Assembly (NCBI RefSeq): GCF_046630445.1
Contig: NC_092342.1
Location: forward strand, 86,586,001-86,650,000
DNA: 64,000 nt
Origin: Rutidosis leptorrhynchoides
Lineage: Eukaryota; Streptophyta; Magnoliopsida; Asterales; Asteraceae
Direction of reading: 5' to 3'
Numbering within the stretch: position 1 is the first letter of the stretch; each line of letters starts with the position of its first letter. This document shows positions 1 to 11,010 of the stretch, piece by piece. A program made the translations under genes and the position numbers. Under the pieces are notes generated by a model. It was given only the letters and a program-made list of their open reading frames with translations. It was not told where the DNA came from and made no database searches.

Positions 1-172
1 TTTCTCCCTTTTTCTTAAAACTCTCTGATCTCTCTCTTAATGAAAAATGGATCTGCACTTGGAGTTCAAAATGCCTAGAATGCTTGACCAAGTCAACAAG
101 CATTTGGGCCTATTTTTGTTGGGCTTGGGCCATTACTTTCACATAAATGGAAACAAAATAATAAACCCAACA
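1..172 (-). repeat. Copia-1 3' LTR, part inside the window
   Basis: This stretch is identical by eye to 4778-4949, the end of the complete LTR, and stops at the same CAACA end just before the polypurine tract. The reading frame of the polyprotein runs about 60 bases into it. Confidence 0.95.
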
Positions 173-3100
173 AATCTCCCCCTTTCCAATTATGTGGAAG
201 AGTTCGCCATCCGCGATCGAGCAACATACCTTGAGCTTCTCACTTGCTAAAGCCTTTGTGAACATGTCGGAACCATTATCATCGGTATGAACTTTATCAA
301 GTTCAAACAAACCATCTTCAAGACGTTCTCTAATCCAATGATACCTCACATCAATATGTTTTGTCCGCTTATGGTACATAGAATTTCTAGCTAAATGAAT
401 CGCACTCTCATTATCACAAAGAACCACATATCGTGATTGCTTAAACCCAAGATCTTGTAGAAACCTTTTCATCCACAATAGTTCTTTGCACGCTTCTGTT
501 GCTGCCATATACTCAGCCTCGGTTGTAGACAATGCAACACACTTTTGTAACCTTGATTGCCATGAAACTGCTCCCCCTGCGAAAGTCATCAAATATCCAG
601 AAGTGGATTTCATGTTATCTTTGTTTCCTGCCATATCTGAGTCTGTATAACCAACAAGCATCGGCTCTCCATTTCCGAATGTGATACCTAACTTTGAAGT
701 ACCTCGTAAGTATCTCATAATCCATTTAACAGCTTCCCAATGCTTCTTACCCGGATTTGACATAAACCGACTAACAACACCTACCGCATGAGCTATATCA
801 GGCCTAGTACACACCATAGCATACATCAAGCTACCAACTGCTGACGCATATGGAACTATATCCATCTCCTCAACATCCTCCTTTGAAGTAGGACAATCTC
901 TTTCTGATAGCTTAAAGTTGTTTGTAAGAGGGGAACTAACCACTTTAGCATTCTTCATGTTGAATCTACTTAGCACCTTTTCAATGTATTGCTCTTGTGA
1001 TATATGTAACGTCTTAGCACCTCTATCTCTAGAAATCCGAATGCCAAGAATCTGTTTTGCTGGCCCCAAGTCTTTCATAGCAAAAGACTTGCTCAATTCT
1101 CGCTTCAACTGCGCAATTCTTTTAATATTTTTACCAACAATCAACATATCATCAACGTATAACAACAATATGATGAAATCATCATCACCAAACCTCTGAA
1201 AGAAAACACAATGATCTGAAGTTGTCTTTCGGTAGCCTTGCTTTCCTATAACCGACTCAAACTTCTTATACCACTGTCTCGGTGCTTGCTTCAACCCATA
1301 TAAACTTTTCTGAAGTCTACAAACATAATTTTCTTTACCCTTAACCCGAAAACCTTCAGGTTGCATCATGTAGATTTCCTTATCCAAATCACCGTGAAGA
1401 AAAGCAGTCTTGACATCCATCTGTTCAACCTCAAGATCAAGACTAGCAGCTAACCCAAGAACCACTCGAATAGATCCCATCTTCACAACCGGTGAGAAAA
1501 TCTCATCAAAATCAATACCCCTTTTCTGGCTGAATCCTTTAACGACTAACCTAGCTTTGTACCTTGGTTGTGAAGTAAGCTCATCTGTCTTCACTTTGAA
1601 TACCCATTTGTTTCTCAAAGCTCTCTTGCCTTTAGGTAACTTCACCAGCTCATAAGTATTGTTCTCATGCAAAGAATTCATCTCATCTTGCATAGCTTCA
1701 CCCCACTCTTTCTTATGCGCATCTTTCATTGCTTCTGAATAACATTCTGGCTCTCCCCCATCAGTAACTAATACATACTCATCAGCAGAATATCTAACAG
1801 AAGGATGACGGTCTCGAGTAGACCGCCTAAGTGGGACAAATGGGGGCACATCTGGTACTGGAATCTCTACCTGCTCCGGAGCATAATCATCATCAGTACC
1901 ATGTTCATCATTATGAACATCATCTCCAACATGTTGTGAAGTAACTGGATCCAAATCAACAAGATCGGCACTAGTTTGAGGAACTGAATCTGTCTTCTCA
2001 ACATCTTTTAACATCTGATCTTCTGTAAAAACAACATCTCGGCTTCGTACAAGTTTCTTCTGAACTGGATCGTATAACCTGTACCCAAAATCATCTTCAC
2101 CATAGCCGAGGAATACACATGGCTTAGTCTTCATATCAAGCTTTGACCTCTCATCTTTGGGAACATGAACAAAAGCTTTACATCCAAAAACTCGTAAATG
2201 ACGGTAAGAAACATCTTTGCCGCTCCAAACCCTGTTAGGAACATCAAAACGCAAAGGAACACAAGGGGTTAGATTAATAATATGAACTGCCGTATTTAAA
2301 GCCTCACCCCAAAAGGAATCGGACAACCCTGCATGTGAAAGCAAACATCTAACTCTCTCAACCAAAGTTCTGTTCATCCTCTCTGCTAAGCCATTCAACT
2401 GAGGTGTCTTTGGTGGAGTCTTTTGATGCCGAATACCATTCTCCTTACAATAAGCATCAAATCTGCCAATGTATTCACCGCCATTATCAGTCCGAATACA
2501 CTTGAGTTTCTTCCCCGTTTGCCTTTCAACTAGTGTATAAAATTCCTTAAACTTTTCAAATACTTGATCCTTTGACTTTAAGGTATAAACCCACACCTTC
2601 CTGGAATGATCATCGATGAATGTAACAAAGTAGGAACATCCACCAAGTGTCCTAGTCTTCATAGGCCCACAAACATCCGAATGAACTAGATCAAGTATGT
2701 TCTCCATTCGAAAAGGAGAATGACTCTTAAACGCAACTCTGGTCTGTTTCCCTGCCAAACAGTGAGAACACTTACTCAAATCAATACCACTAACACCCGA
2801 CAACACATTCTTCTTGAACAAGATAGACATCCCCTTTTCACTCATGTGGCCAAGTCTTTTATGCCACAACTCAGTAGAATCAACATTGTCCACTGCGTTA
2901 ACAATGTTCTGGATGATCTTCGGACGCGTGATGTATAATCTTGAGTCTTTCTTGCCTCTTCCCACTATCATAGAACCAAGAGTTAGTTTCCAAATACCAT
3001 TACCAAAACCGTTATAATAACCATCATCATCAAGAATGCCTGTTGAAATAACATTAAGTCTCATATCCGGAACATGTTTTACATTATGCAAAACTAACTC

Positions 3101-4150
3101 CATTCCCGTGTCAAATTTCAAACAAACATCTCCAATACCAACGATCTTTGATAACCCGGCATTACCCATCCTAGCAAATCCATAGTCACCTGGAGTGTAA
3201 GATGAGAAGTGATCTCTACAAATTGCAACATGACATGTAGCACCACTATCAACAATCCAACTCGTGTCATCATGAGTAAGATTGATCATATCATAATCAA
3301 TACAAACAAAGAACTCATCTGTGATAGCGTTAACTTCAACCTTATCATCATCACCACCATCACTTTTCTTTTGTTTATTCTTGTCATATGCCTTTTTCTT
3401 CTCATTCTTCAACTTTGGACAATACCACTTTGTGTGCCCCTTTTCATGACAATTATAACACTCAACGTTAGCAAATTTGCCTTTGCGTGAGCTGCTACGA
3501 TGATTGCCTCTTTTACCCTGACCTCTACTATGACTTCTCCCCCGCGTTTCTGTGACCAAGATATCTGACTGTGAAGAGGAACCTTGTGACTTTCTTCTCA
3601 TCTCTTCATTCAAAATACTACCCTTAGCCAATTCCATGGTGATAGTACCATTCGGTGCAGAGTTGGACAAAGATGTCCTAAAAGTCTCCCAAGAGTCCGG
3701 TAATGTACCAAGTAACCAGAGACCCTGAATCTCATCCTCAAACTTGATACCCATACCTGCAAGCTGATTTATAATACCCTGATATGCATTTAGGTGATCT
3801 GTAATAGGAGTCCCATCATGATACTTCAAAGCCATCATCTGCTTAATTAAGAACAACTTGTTATTCCCAGTCTTTCGTTCATATAACTGCTCAAGCTTTT
3901 TCCATAAGGCTTTAGCATCAGTCTCCCCAGTAATATGATTCACAACATTATCATCAACCCACTGCCGAATATACCCACATACTTGTCTATGCAAAATTTT
4001 CCATTGAGCATCAGATTTTTCCTCAGGTTTATCCTCAGTAAAAACAGGCAAATAATAATCTTTCACATAAAGAAGATCCTCCATTTTACCTTTCCAAACA
4101 TGATAATTTGAACCATTTAAACTAATCATTTTACTTGTATTAGCTTCCAT
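110..4150 (-). CDS. Copia-1 gag-pol polyprotein (1346 aa)
   Basis: This is one open frame for a complete Ty1/copia polyprotein. In order there is a gag region (about residues 1-225, beginning MEANTSKMISLNG), a CCHC zinc knuckle CYNCHEKGHTKWYC at about 231-244, an aspartic protease with DSGA at about 301-304, the integrase zinc region (HKRLGH ... CSHCLAGK), the integrase core (IRTDNGGEY region), reverse transcriptase with LYVDDMLIVG, and RNase H with YTDSDMAG and STTEAEYMA. The length is normal for the family. The ATG at 4150 is the first in the frame and lies about 45 bases inside the 5' LTR. The C-terminus extends into the 3' LTR. Copia products act in cytoplasmic particles and then in nuclear integration; this copy looks whole. 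Confidence 0.95.
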   Translation of the reverse strand: MEANTSKMISLNGSNYHVWKGKMEDLLYVKDYYLPVFTEDKPEEKSDAQWKILHRQVCGYIRQWVDDNVVNHITGETDAKALWKKLEQLYERKTGNNKLFLIKQMMALKYHDGTPITDHLNAYQGIINQLAGMGIKFEDEIQGLWLLGTLPDSWETFRTSLSNSAPNGTITMELAKGSILNEEMRRKSQGSSSQSDILVTETRGRSHSRGQGKRGNHRSSSRKGKFANVECYNCHEKGHTKWYCPKLKNEKKKAYDKNKQKKSDGGDDDKVEVNAITDEFFVCIDYDMINLTHDDTSWIVDSGATCHVAICRDHFSSYTPGDYGFARMGNAGLSKIVGIGDVCLKFDTGMELVLHNVKHVPDMRLNVISTGILDDDGYYNGFGNGIWKLTLGSMIVGRGKKDSRLYITRPKIIQNIVNAVDNVDSTELWHKRLGHMSEKGMSILFKKNVLSGVSGIDLSKCSHCLAGKQTRVAFKSHSPFRMENILDLVHSDVCGPMKTRTLGGCSYFVTFIDDHSRKVWVYTLKSKDQVFEKFKEFYTLVERQTGKKLKCIRTDNGGEYIGRFDAYCKENGIRHQKTPPKTPQLNGLAERMNRTLVERVRCLLSHAGLSDSFWGEALNTAVHIINLTPCVPLRFDVPNRVWSGKDVSYRHLRVFGCKAFVHVPKDERSKLDMKTKPCVFLGYGEDDFGYRLYDPVQKKLVRSRDVVFTEDQMLKDVEKTDSVPQTSADLVDLDPVTSQHVGDDVHNDEHGTDDDYAPEQVEIPVPDVPPFVPLRRSTRDRHPSVRYSADEYVLVTDGGEPECYSEAMKDAHKKEWGEAMQDEMNSLHENNTYELVKLPKGKRALRNKWVFKVKTDELTSQPRYKARLVVKGFSQKRGIDFDEIFSPVVKMGSIRVVLGLAASLDLEVEQMDVKTAFLHGDLDKEIYMMQPEGFRVKGKENYVCRLQKSLYGLKQAPRQWYKKFESVIGKQGYRKTTSDHCVFFQRFGDDDFIILLLYVDDMLIVGKNIKRIAQLKRELSKSFAMKDLGPAKQILGIRISRDRGAKTLHISQEQYIEKVLSRFNMKNAKVVSSPLTNNFKLSERDCPTSKEDVEEMDIVPYASAVGSLMYAMVCTRPDIAHAVGVVSRFMSNPGKKHWEAVKWIMRYLRGTSKLGITFGNGEPMLVGYTDSDMAGNKDNMKSTSGYLMTFAGGAVSWQSRLQKCVALSTTEAEYMAATEACKELLWMKRFLQDLGFKQSRYVVLCDNESAIHLARNSMYHKRTKHIDVRYHWIRERLEDGLFELDKVHTDDNGSDMFTKALASEKLKVCCSIADGELFHIIGKGEICWVYYFVSIYVKVMAQAQQK
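173..187 (-). other. Copia-1 polypurine tract
   Basis: On the minus strand this reads GGAAAGGGGGAGATT and lies immediately before the 3' LTR, the standard place for the plus-strand primer of reverse transcription. Confidence 0.85.
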
Positions 4151-4180
4151 CTTTCACACAAGTCAAATCAAATAACCTAG

Positions 4181-4192
4181 CTCTTGATACCA
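4181..4192 (-). other. Copia-1 primer binding site
   Basis: The minus strand reads TGGTATCAAGAG directly after the 5' LTR. It is one step from the TGGTATCAGAGC site that plant elements pair with the 3' end of initiator tRNA-Met. Confidence 0.85.
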
Positions 4193-4195
4193 ATT

Positions 4196-4949
4196 TGATG
4201 GGAAAATGGTCACAACGGGCAAACTACAAAGCGGAAACAAACCCGTTTGACAAGCATTTCCCGACCCGTATGAACCCGTGAGGAAACTAACAAATAAGGT
4301 ATACCACAATCACCACAAATCAGCCCCAATTCTGTCCCAAATCAGCAAATACGAAATAACAAAGCACACACAATACACACGAGACTTTTTACGTGGAAAA
4401 CCCCTCAAAATCGAGAGTAAAAACCACGGGACTCGTAAGCCACTTAAATTCCACTATCATCAACAAGGAGAGCAATACAATAATCCTTCTCTAGATCAAC
4501 TAGAGGCATACAACATCATCATACTCTTGAACAACAATAATCAACAAGTATATGAAACAATTTAAAGACAAAAGAGGAAATTCGTCACCCAATAATCTGC
4601 TCTCTGTTCCAGCAGCAAAATCACGAGCTACAGACCTCTTTAGACGAATTCAACGGTTGAAAATGTTGGCACTGATGTCAGGAAGACACAGCCCAAAAAC
4701 GAAGAAGATTCAACGGTCGGATCTCCGGGGATCGTCTCTTTTATGAACTGCTGTAGCTAAAAAACGGAAATTGGGGTTTTCTCCCTTTTTCTTAAAACTC
4801 TCTGATCTCTCTCTTAATGAAAAATGGATCTGCACTTGGAGTTCAAAATGCCTAGAATGCTTGACCAAGTCAACAAGCATTTGGGCCTATTTTTGTTGGG
4901 CTTGGGCCATTACTTTCACATAAATGGAAACAAAATAATAAACCCAACA
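4196..4949 (-). repeat. Copia-1 5' LTR (754 bp)
   Basis: On the plus strand the LTR begins TGATGGGAAAATGG and ends AACCCAACA, giving the usual TG...CA ends. It directly abuts the primer site on its left. Bases 4778-4949 are repeated at 1-172. It should hold the promoter and the RNA processing signals of the element, but I cannot place a TATA box with confidence. Confidence 0.92.
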
Positions 4950-5453
4950 ACGTTTTTTCTAAAAACATCAAAATGCATTATTATATTTTTTTTATTATTA
5001 AGTGATTGTATATATGTATATGTACAGTCAATATAAATTAAAATTAGTGATAAGCATCTGAGCGATGCATACAATTAGGTTAGATTTTGTTAATCAAGTG
5101 TGCATAGAGATTTCAAGGGAAAAGAATCACAATAAACAATACGATTAGGAAAAAAACATGAATAAAAGAAGTAAATTGCAGGTTGCATAATGATAAATTA
5201 ATAATTAATTAAAATAGATTAGATAAACTGAAGGTGACTATGTGTTTGTGTTGGAGTGAAAGGGAGATAACGAGAAAGAACCTTGTGTAACAATGGCAGC
5301 TTGAAGACGCCCGGTGCTCCAGGCAGATATGGGAAATGTGAAATGGTTTTAACTTACACAGCTATAGAATAGAATTTCAGCTATCATATCATAAATAAAA
5401 AAATAAATAAATCAGCTATCAGCTACTATATATAAACAAAAAAAAATTATTGT
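4950..5453. other. Unassigned AT-rich DNA between two copia elements
   Basis: No gene is supported here. The stretch is AT-rich with short A and T runs. A less AT-rich patch at 5281-5340 could be a scrap of an exon on the minus strand, but no splice context or family match can be given. The last five bases, ATTGT at 5449-5453, are the target duplication of the next element. Confidence 0.6.
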
Positions 5454-5768
5454 TGTTATAATTCAGTAGGCTTATAACTACCTTTAGTGGTTTGATTCTT
5501 GATGTTATAATTCAGTAGGCTTATAACTACCTTTAGTGATTTGATTCTTGATTAAGAATACTAATAATGAAGTGTAAGAACAAAGATGATAATGGAGAGA
5601 AAGAAAGAAACACTTTGTAAGTGTAAGAAATGGTGCAAGTTTAATGCTTGCATTCATAGCTATTTATAGTAAAAATATCACAAGTTTAGGTAATACAATA
5701 ATATTACTTTTGTGTATCAATAATTGACTATCCATTTATATATATATATATATTTATATATTATAACA
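5454..5768 (-). repeat. Copia-2 3' LTR (315 bp)
   Basis: It has TG...CA ends (TGTTATAATTCAG ... TTATAACA). Its first 98 bases are a 49-bp unit repeated twice (5454-5502 and 5503-5551). A short AT run lies near the end. Confidence 0.95.
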
Positions 5769-5927
5769 CTCCCCCTTGGATAGCAATTTTGTTTGTTGAA
5801 GATCAACTGTAAGTTACTGCCTCGTTAAAAACCTTGCTAAAGAAAACTCAGTGGGAAAAACTTTAGCTAAGGGAAAAAGAGTGCAGCATGGAGTTGACTC
5901 CCCCTCAAGTAGACATCGCTTCGGTTG

Positions 5928-6425
5928 TTACATCTTTTGAACATGTCTCATGCCAATGTTATGAACGTGTGTTCTGAAAATAGCAGTTGGAAGTGCTTTC
6001 GTGAAAAGATCAGCAGAGTTTTTGCTTGTTTGAACATATCTCATTTCAATCTCGTTGTCCTTAATGAGATTTTGAGTGTATGAAAAGAATCTAGGAGGTA
6101 TGTGTTTGGTTCGGTCACTTTTGATATACCCTTCTTTCATATGTGCTATGCAAGCTGCATTATCTTCATAGATAATTGTTGGACTTTTATCGCGTTCTAG
6201 TCCACAAGAATCAGTAATGATTTGTGTCATTGATCTCAACCAAAAACATTCCCGAGTAGCTTCATGTAATGCAATCACTTCGGCATGATTTGATGATGTA
6301 GCAACAAGTGTTTGTTTTTGAGAACGCCATGATATTGCAGTACCTCCATTTAGGAATACATATCCAGTTTGAGATTTAGCTTTATGTGAATCAGATAAAT
6401 AACCTGCATCAGCATAACCAACCAA
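5928..6425 (-). pseudogene. Copia-2 RNase H region
   Basis: The translation has the copia RNase H signatures YADAGYLSD near the start, TSSNHAEVIAL in the middle and YEDNAACIAHMKEGYIKSDRTKHI further on, ending with the ADLFTKALP motif common near the C-terminus of copia polyproteins. It follows the reverse transcriptase region of 6456-9479. It is part of a broken polyprotein and is not expected to act alone. Confidence 0.9.
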
Positions 6426-6455
6426 ATCTTGTTTTGATTCGTTAGAATAAAATAA

Positions 6456-9400
6456 TCATAAATCAGTAGTTCCTCGAAGGTATCGAAATATGTGTTTGAT
6501 CCCATTCCAGTATCTTTTGGTAGGAGCAGAGCTGAACCTTGCCAACAAATTAACTGCAAAAGAAATGTCAGGTCTTGTACAATTTGTAAGATACATAAGA
6601 GCTCCAATTGCACTAAGATATGGTACTTCTGGTCCAAGAATATCTTCATGATCTTCACATGGATGAAATGGATCAGCTTCAACATTGAGTGATCTAACAA
6701 CCATAGGAGTACTTAATGGTTTTGCCTTGTCCATATTGAAACGTTTCAAAATCTTTTCAGTATATGTTGTTTGATGTACAAGTAAACCATTAGGCATATG
6801 CTCAATTTGTAAACCAAGGCAATACTTGGTTTTTCCGAGATCTTTCATTTCAAATTCTTTCTTTAGAAGTTGAATGGCTTCATAGATCTCTTTATTTGTA
6901 CCTATGATGTTAAGATCATCAACATAAACAGCTATGATCACATATCCGGATGTTGTTTTCTTAATGAAAACACAAGGGCAAGTAAAGTTATTTGTATACC
7001 CTTTGCTTATCAAGTAATCACTTAATCGGTTATACCAGATACGTCCCGATTGTTTTAACCCATATAAAGATCTTTGTAATTTAATCGAATACATTTCTTT
7101 GGGTTTTGCATTTGATGCTTCTGGTACCTTAAATCCTTCAGGTATCTTCATATATATATCACTATCAAGTGATCCATATAGGTAAGCAGTCACAACATCC
7201 ATGAGATGCATTTCTAAATTTTTAGAAACTGCCAGACTGATTAAGTACCTAAAAGTAATTGCATTCATAACAGGGGAATAAGTTTCTTCATAATCAATTC
7301 CCGGTCTTTGAGAAAAACCTTGAGCTACAAGTCTAGCTTTATACCTTGTAACTTCATTTTTCTCATTTCTTTTTCGGACAAAAATCCATCTGTATCCTAC
7401 AGGTTTCACATCTTTAGGAGTGAGAATGATGGATCCGAAAACTTTTCTTTTATTGAGTGATTCTAATTCAGCTCGTATTGCTTCTTTCCATTGAGCCCAA
7501 TCATGTCTATTTTGACATTCAACCATAGATGTTGGTTCTGGATCATCATCATTATTCATGATGTCATATGCAACATTAAATGAAAATTTCTCATCAAGAT
7601 TTTTCATTTCATTTCGGTTCCATAATATTTTTGAATATGCATAATTGATTGCAATTTCTGTATTGACATCATCAATCTCCTCTGCAGTAGGAGTACTGAT
7701 TTGTGGTTCTTCTTGAACACTTTCTTTTACTTCATTATCAGCTGATTTTCTTTTTCGAGGATTTTTATCCTTTGAACCAATTGGTCTTCCACGTTTCTGA
7801 CGTGGCAAAGATTCATGAGTGACGTTATTGCCAGCTTTTGGAATTTCAATTCGAGCTGGAGTATTTACTGCTGGTATATATGATTTTGTCACCGTTTTTG
7901 TATCTGTAAATGCATCAGGCAATTGATTTGCAAGTTCTTGTATATGCATTATCTTTTGAACTTCTGTCTCGCATTCTTTTGTGTGAGAATCAAGATACTT
8001 TAATTGAGGTTCACACCATGAAACATCATTTTCTTTATTTTTCATTTCTCCCCCTAATCTAGGGAACAATGTTTCATTAAAATGACAATCAGCAAAACGT
8101 GCTGTAAAAACGTCACCTGTCATAGGTTCAATATACCTTAATGTTGAAGATGTTTCATATCCAACATATATTCCCAACCTCCTTTGAGGACCCATTTTTG
8201 TACGTTGTGGTGTCGCAATTGGAACATACACTGCACAACCAAATGTTCTAAGATGGGAAATATTTGGCTCTTGACCAAAAGCAAGTTGTAGGGGGGAATA
8301 TTTATGACTTGCACTTGGTCTGATGCGAATCAATGCAGCAGCATGTAAAATTGCATGATCCCATATAGATACAGGGAGTTTTGTTCTCATTATCAATGGT
8401 CTAGCGATTAACTGTAAACGTTTAATCAATGACTCGGCTAAATCATTTTGTGTATGCACATGAGCAACAGAATGTTCAACAACAATTCCTATAGACATGC
8501 AATAGTCATTAAATGCTTGAGATGTAAATTCACCAGCTTTATCAAGTCTCACCCTTTTAATAATGTAATCAGGAAAATGAGCTCTCAATTTAATAATTTG
8601 GGCAAGAAATTTTGCAAATGCCACATTACGGCTTGATAACAGACAAACATGAGACCATCTGCTAGATGCGTCTATTAGAACCATGAAATATCTAAATGAT
8701 CCACATGGTGGATGAATTGGTCCACATATATCACCTTGAATTCTTTCAAGAAACATTGGTGATTCTTTCTCAACCTTAAGTGGTGAGGGTCTAGTTATCA
8801 ATTTTTCAAGAGAGCAAGATGTACATGGAACCATTGTATCATGATGGATTTTTCTATCCTTTAGTGGATGTACATGAGTACATTCAATAATCCTTTTCAT
8901 CATTGTTGATCCTGGATGGCCTAATCTGTTATGCCATAAACTGAATACACCAGGATCAATATATTTTTCGTTAACTACCATATGTATTTCTGGTACATTT
9001 ATATGTGTATAATGTAATCCAGAACTAAGTCTTGGCAGTTTTTCAACCACATGACTCTTGTCAGTGATACTTAAATATTTCTCATTTTCTGTTGTCACTG
9101 ACTGATAATCATACCCGTTAAGGTATATGTCGGAGAAACTCAATAAATTTCTGCTTGACTTGGGAGAAAATAAGGCATCATTTATTAAAAATTTTGTACC
9201 ATTTGATAGTATGAAATTTGCCTTTCCTATCCCTTTTATCAAGTTAGCAGGTCCTGATATTGTATGTATAGTTCCTTCCGTTAGTTTTAGATCAATAAAA
9301 TATTTCTCGGATTTAAGTATAGTGTGTGTAGTTCCACTGTCTGCTATACAGAAATCTCCACCACTTGATTGATGTTGTATTCCAGCAAAATTCATATTGA

Positions 9401-9479
9401 ACTTCATATATAAGAAATAAATAGTGAGTACATTAATATTACACAATATTTTAAACGCAAATAGATAGTACTGAAACAT
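6456..9479 (-). pseudogene. Copia-2 protease, integrase and reverse transcriptase region
   Basis: This long frame (about 1007 codons; the first 30 or so residues are probably not part of the original protein) holds an aspartic protease (IADSGTTHTIL), the integrase zinc region (WHNRLGHPG ... CTSCSLEK), an integrase core (GDICGP ... IDASSRWSHV), a long linker, and copia reverse transcriptase (RYKARLVAQGFSQRPGIDYEETYSPV, then VYVDDLNIIG). The order is that of Ty1/copia. It lies between the gag frame and the RNase H frame of the same element, and the three are not in one frame, so the element is broken. Confidence 0.93.
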
Positions 9480-9542
9480 TTAGCAAACATAATGACAAAG
9501 ACAGACGATATTAAATCGTTTATTTTTCGAAAGACACACAAC

Positions 9543-10526
9543 TTAAACATTCAAGAAATCTTCATATAAATTAGATGGTTTCTCAGTGACTGTTGGATCG
9601 ACGTTATCCACAAAGTTTACTTCCTTTTCTTTATCTTTCAGCGAATCCTGATACATCTTAACAAGATGTTTAGATGTTCGGCAAGTATTAGCCCAGTGGT
9701 CCATTCTACCACATCTGTAGCAAGATTCTTCAGAATTTTTAGAAGAATTTTCTTCAACATCTTGTTTAGTGGGCTTGTTTTGTGGTTGATATTTATATTT
9801 TCGTGGATTATTATTTCTTTGACCACCACGGCCACGACCACGACCACGACCACGTCCTCGCCCATTACCATTACCATAAGGATGGTTTCTACCATAGTTA
9901 TGGCTTTTGGCATGATGATGGTGATGGTTATTATAACCACGACCTTGCCCGCGTCCTTGTCCCTGTTTATAATTATTTGCAGTATTCGCTTCAGGGATTG
10001 CAAGTGTACCAGTAGGACGGGATTGCTGATTTTTCATTAATAGCTCATCATTTTGCTCTGCAACTAAGAGATATGAATTAAGTTCAGGATATGTTTTGAA
10101 CTTTAGCATTCTCAAATTTCTTTGCACTGTGATGTTTGCAGCATTCATTGTGGAGAAAGTTTTCTCCATCATGTCTGCATCACTTATTTCATGTCCACGG
10201 AATTTAAGTTGTGAACATGTATTATACAGAGCTGAGCTATATTCATTTACTTTCTTAAAGTCTTGGAACCTTAATGTTCTCCATTGTTCCATAGCAGCTG
10301 GAAGTAAAATTTCTCTTTGATTATTGAATCTGCTTTTGAGACCTTCCCATAAAACATGGGGATCTTCTACAGTCACATAATTATTTTGTAAACATTCATC
10401 AATATGTTGATGAATAAAGCAACATGCCGTTGCTTGTTCTTTTTCAGAATAAGTGTTGTTTTCATTTATGGCTTCAAGAATGCCCATTGATTTAAGATGC
10501 ATTTTTACTTTTATAACCCATGGCAT
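9543..10526 (-). pseudogene. Copia-2 gag region
   Basis: This frame of 327 codons encodes a copia gag. There is a helical N-terminal part (MPWVIKVKMHLKSMG), a basic Gly/Arg/Asn/His-rich linker with runs such as GRGRGRGRGRGRG, and a CCHC zinc knuckle CYRCGRMDHWANTC near residue 270. The linker is coded by a low-complexity stretch (about 9800-9960) that also yields meaningless open frames on the plus strand. The true N-terminus probably lies further right than 10526. Confidence 0.88.
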
Positions 10527-10675
10527 GTAGTTGTTTCCAGTTGATTCTAAAGGAGTAAATTTAAGCTTTTACAGATTCGACATTTTCTATTAAAACAAAC
10601 AACATGATAAATTATAGTCACTTTATATTCATAAGTATATAAACATTAAACATAAATTTAATATAACATAAATGA

Positions 10676-10925
10676 TAAGTAGGTGACAGTGTCGACCATA
10701 TGTAAGCAATCATTAATAAATGTTATATAACATAAATATAAATATTAGTAAACATAAATGATAATTAGGCGACAGTGTCGGCCATATAAATGTTAGATAA
10801 TAGAAATATAAATGTTAGTAACATAAATGATAATTAGGCGACAGTGTCGGCCATATAAATGTTAGATAATTGAAATATAAATGTTAGTAACATAAATGAT
10901 AATTAGACGACAGTGTCGACCATAT
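10676..10925 (-). repeat. Tandem repeats of about 70 bp in the Copia-2 leader
   Basis: Four degenerate copies contain GGCGACAGTGTCGGCCATATAA followed by an AT-rich spacer ending ATAAATGATAATTAG. The cores are near 10683, 10768, 10838 and 10909. A further weaker GGTGG...AGCCAACCATA pair follows at 10933-10980. The array lies between the primer site and gag, so it is untranslated leader of the element. Confidence 0.8.
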
Positions 10926-11010
10926 ATTATTCAGGTGGTATAACCTACCATATGTCATTTAGGTGGCAGAGCCAACCATAATTAGTATTAAGATTATCGT
11001 GCTGATAACG

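Larger units (their letters stand above)
1..4949 (-). mobile_element. Ty1/copia LTR retrotransposon (Copia-1), left end off the window
   Basis: The element is read on the minus strand. Its 5' LTR is 4196-4949, a tRNA-Met-type primer site follows at 4181-4192, a single gag-pol ORF fills 110-4150, the polypurine tract is at 173-187, and the first 172 bases of the window are the inner part of the 3' LTR. Those 172 bases match 4778-4949 with no difference that I can see, and the ORF is open throughout, so the element looks whole and very young. The order protease, integrase, reverse transcriptase, RNase H defines Ty1/copia; the overall protein resembles the TNT1/Tork group, which is an inference. 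The outer end of the 3' LTR and one target duplication lie outside the window. Confidence 0.95.

Noticed and set aside
918-3490. Open frames on the plus strand across Copia-1
   Set aside because: They lie opposite the polyprotein and have no family signature; they are shadows of its coding sequence.
5281-5340. Possible exon scrap on the minus strand
   Set aside because: About 20 codons without splice sites or a known family; too little to support.
9666-10040. Plus-strand frames rich in Thr, Ile, His and Asp opposite Copia-2 gag
   Set aside because: They come from the repeated codons of the Gly/Arg-rich gag linker.
10676-10925. Regular repeats resembling a CRISPR array
   Set aside because: The spacers are also repeated, the setting is a plant retroelement leader, and no cas genes exist in such genomes.
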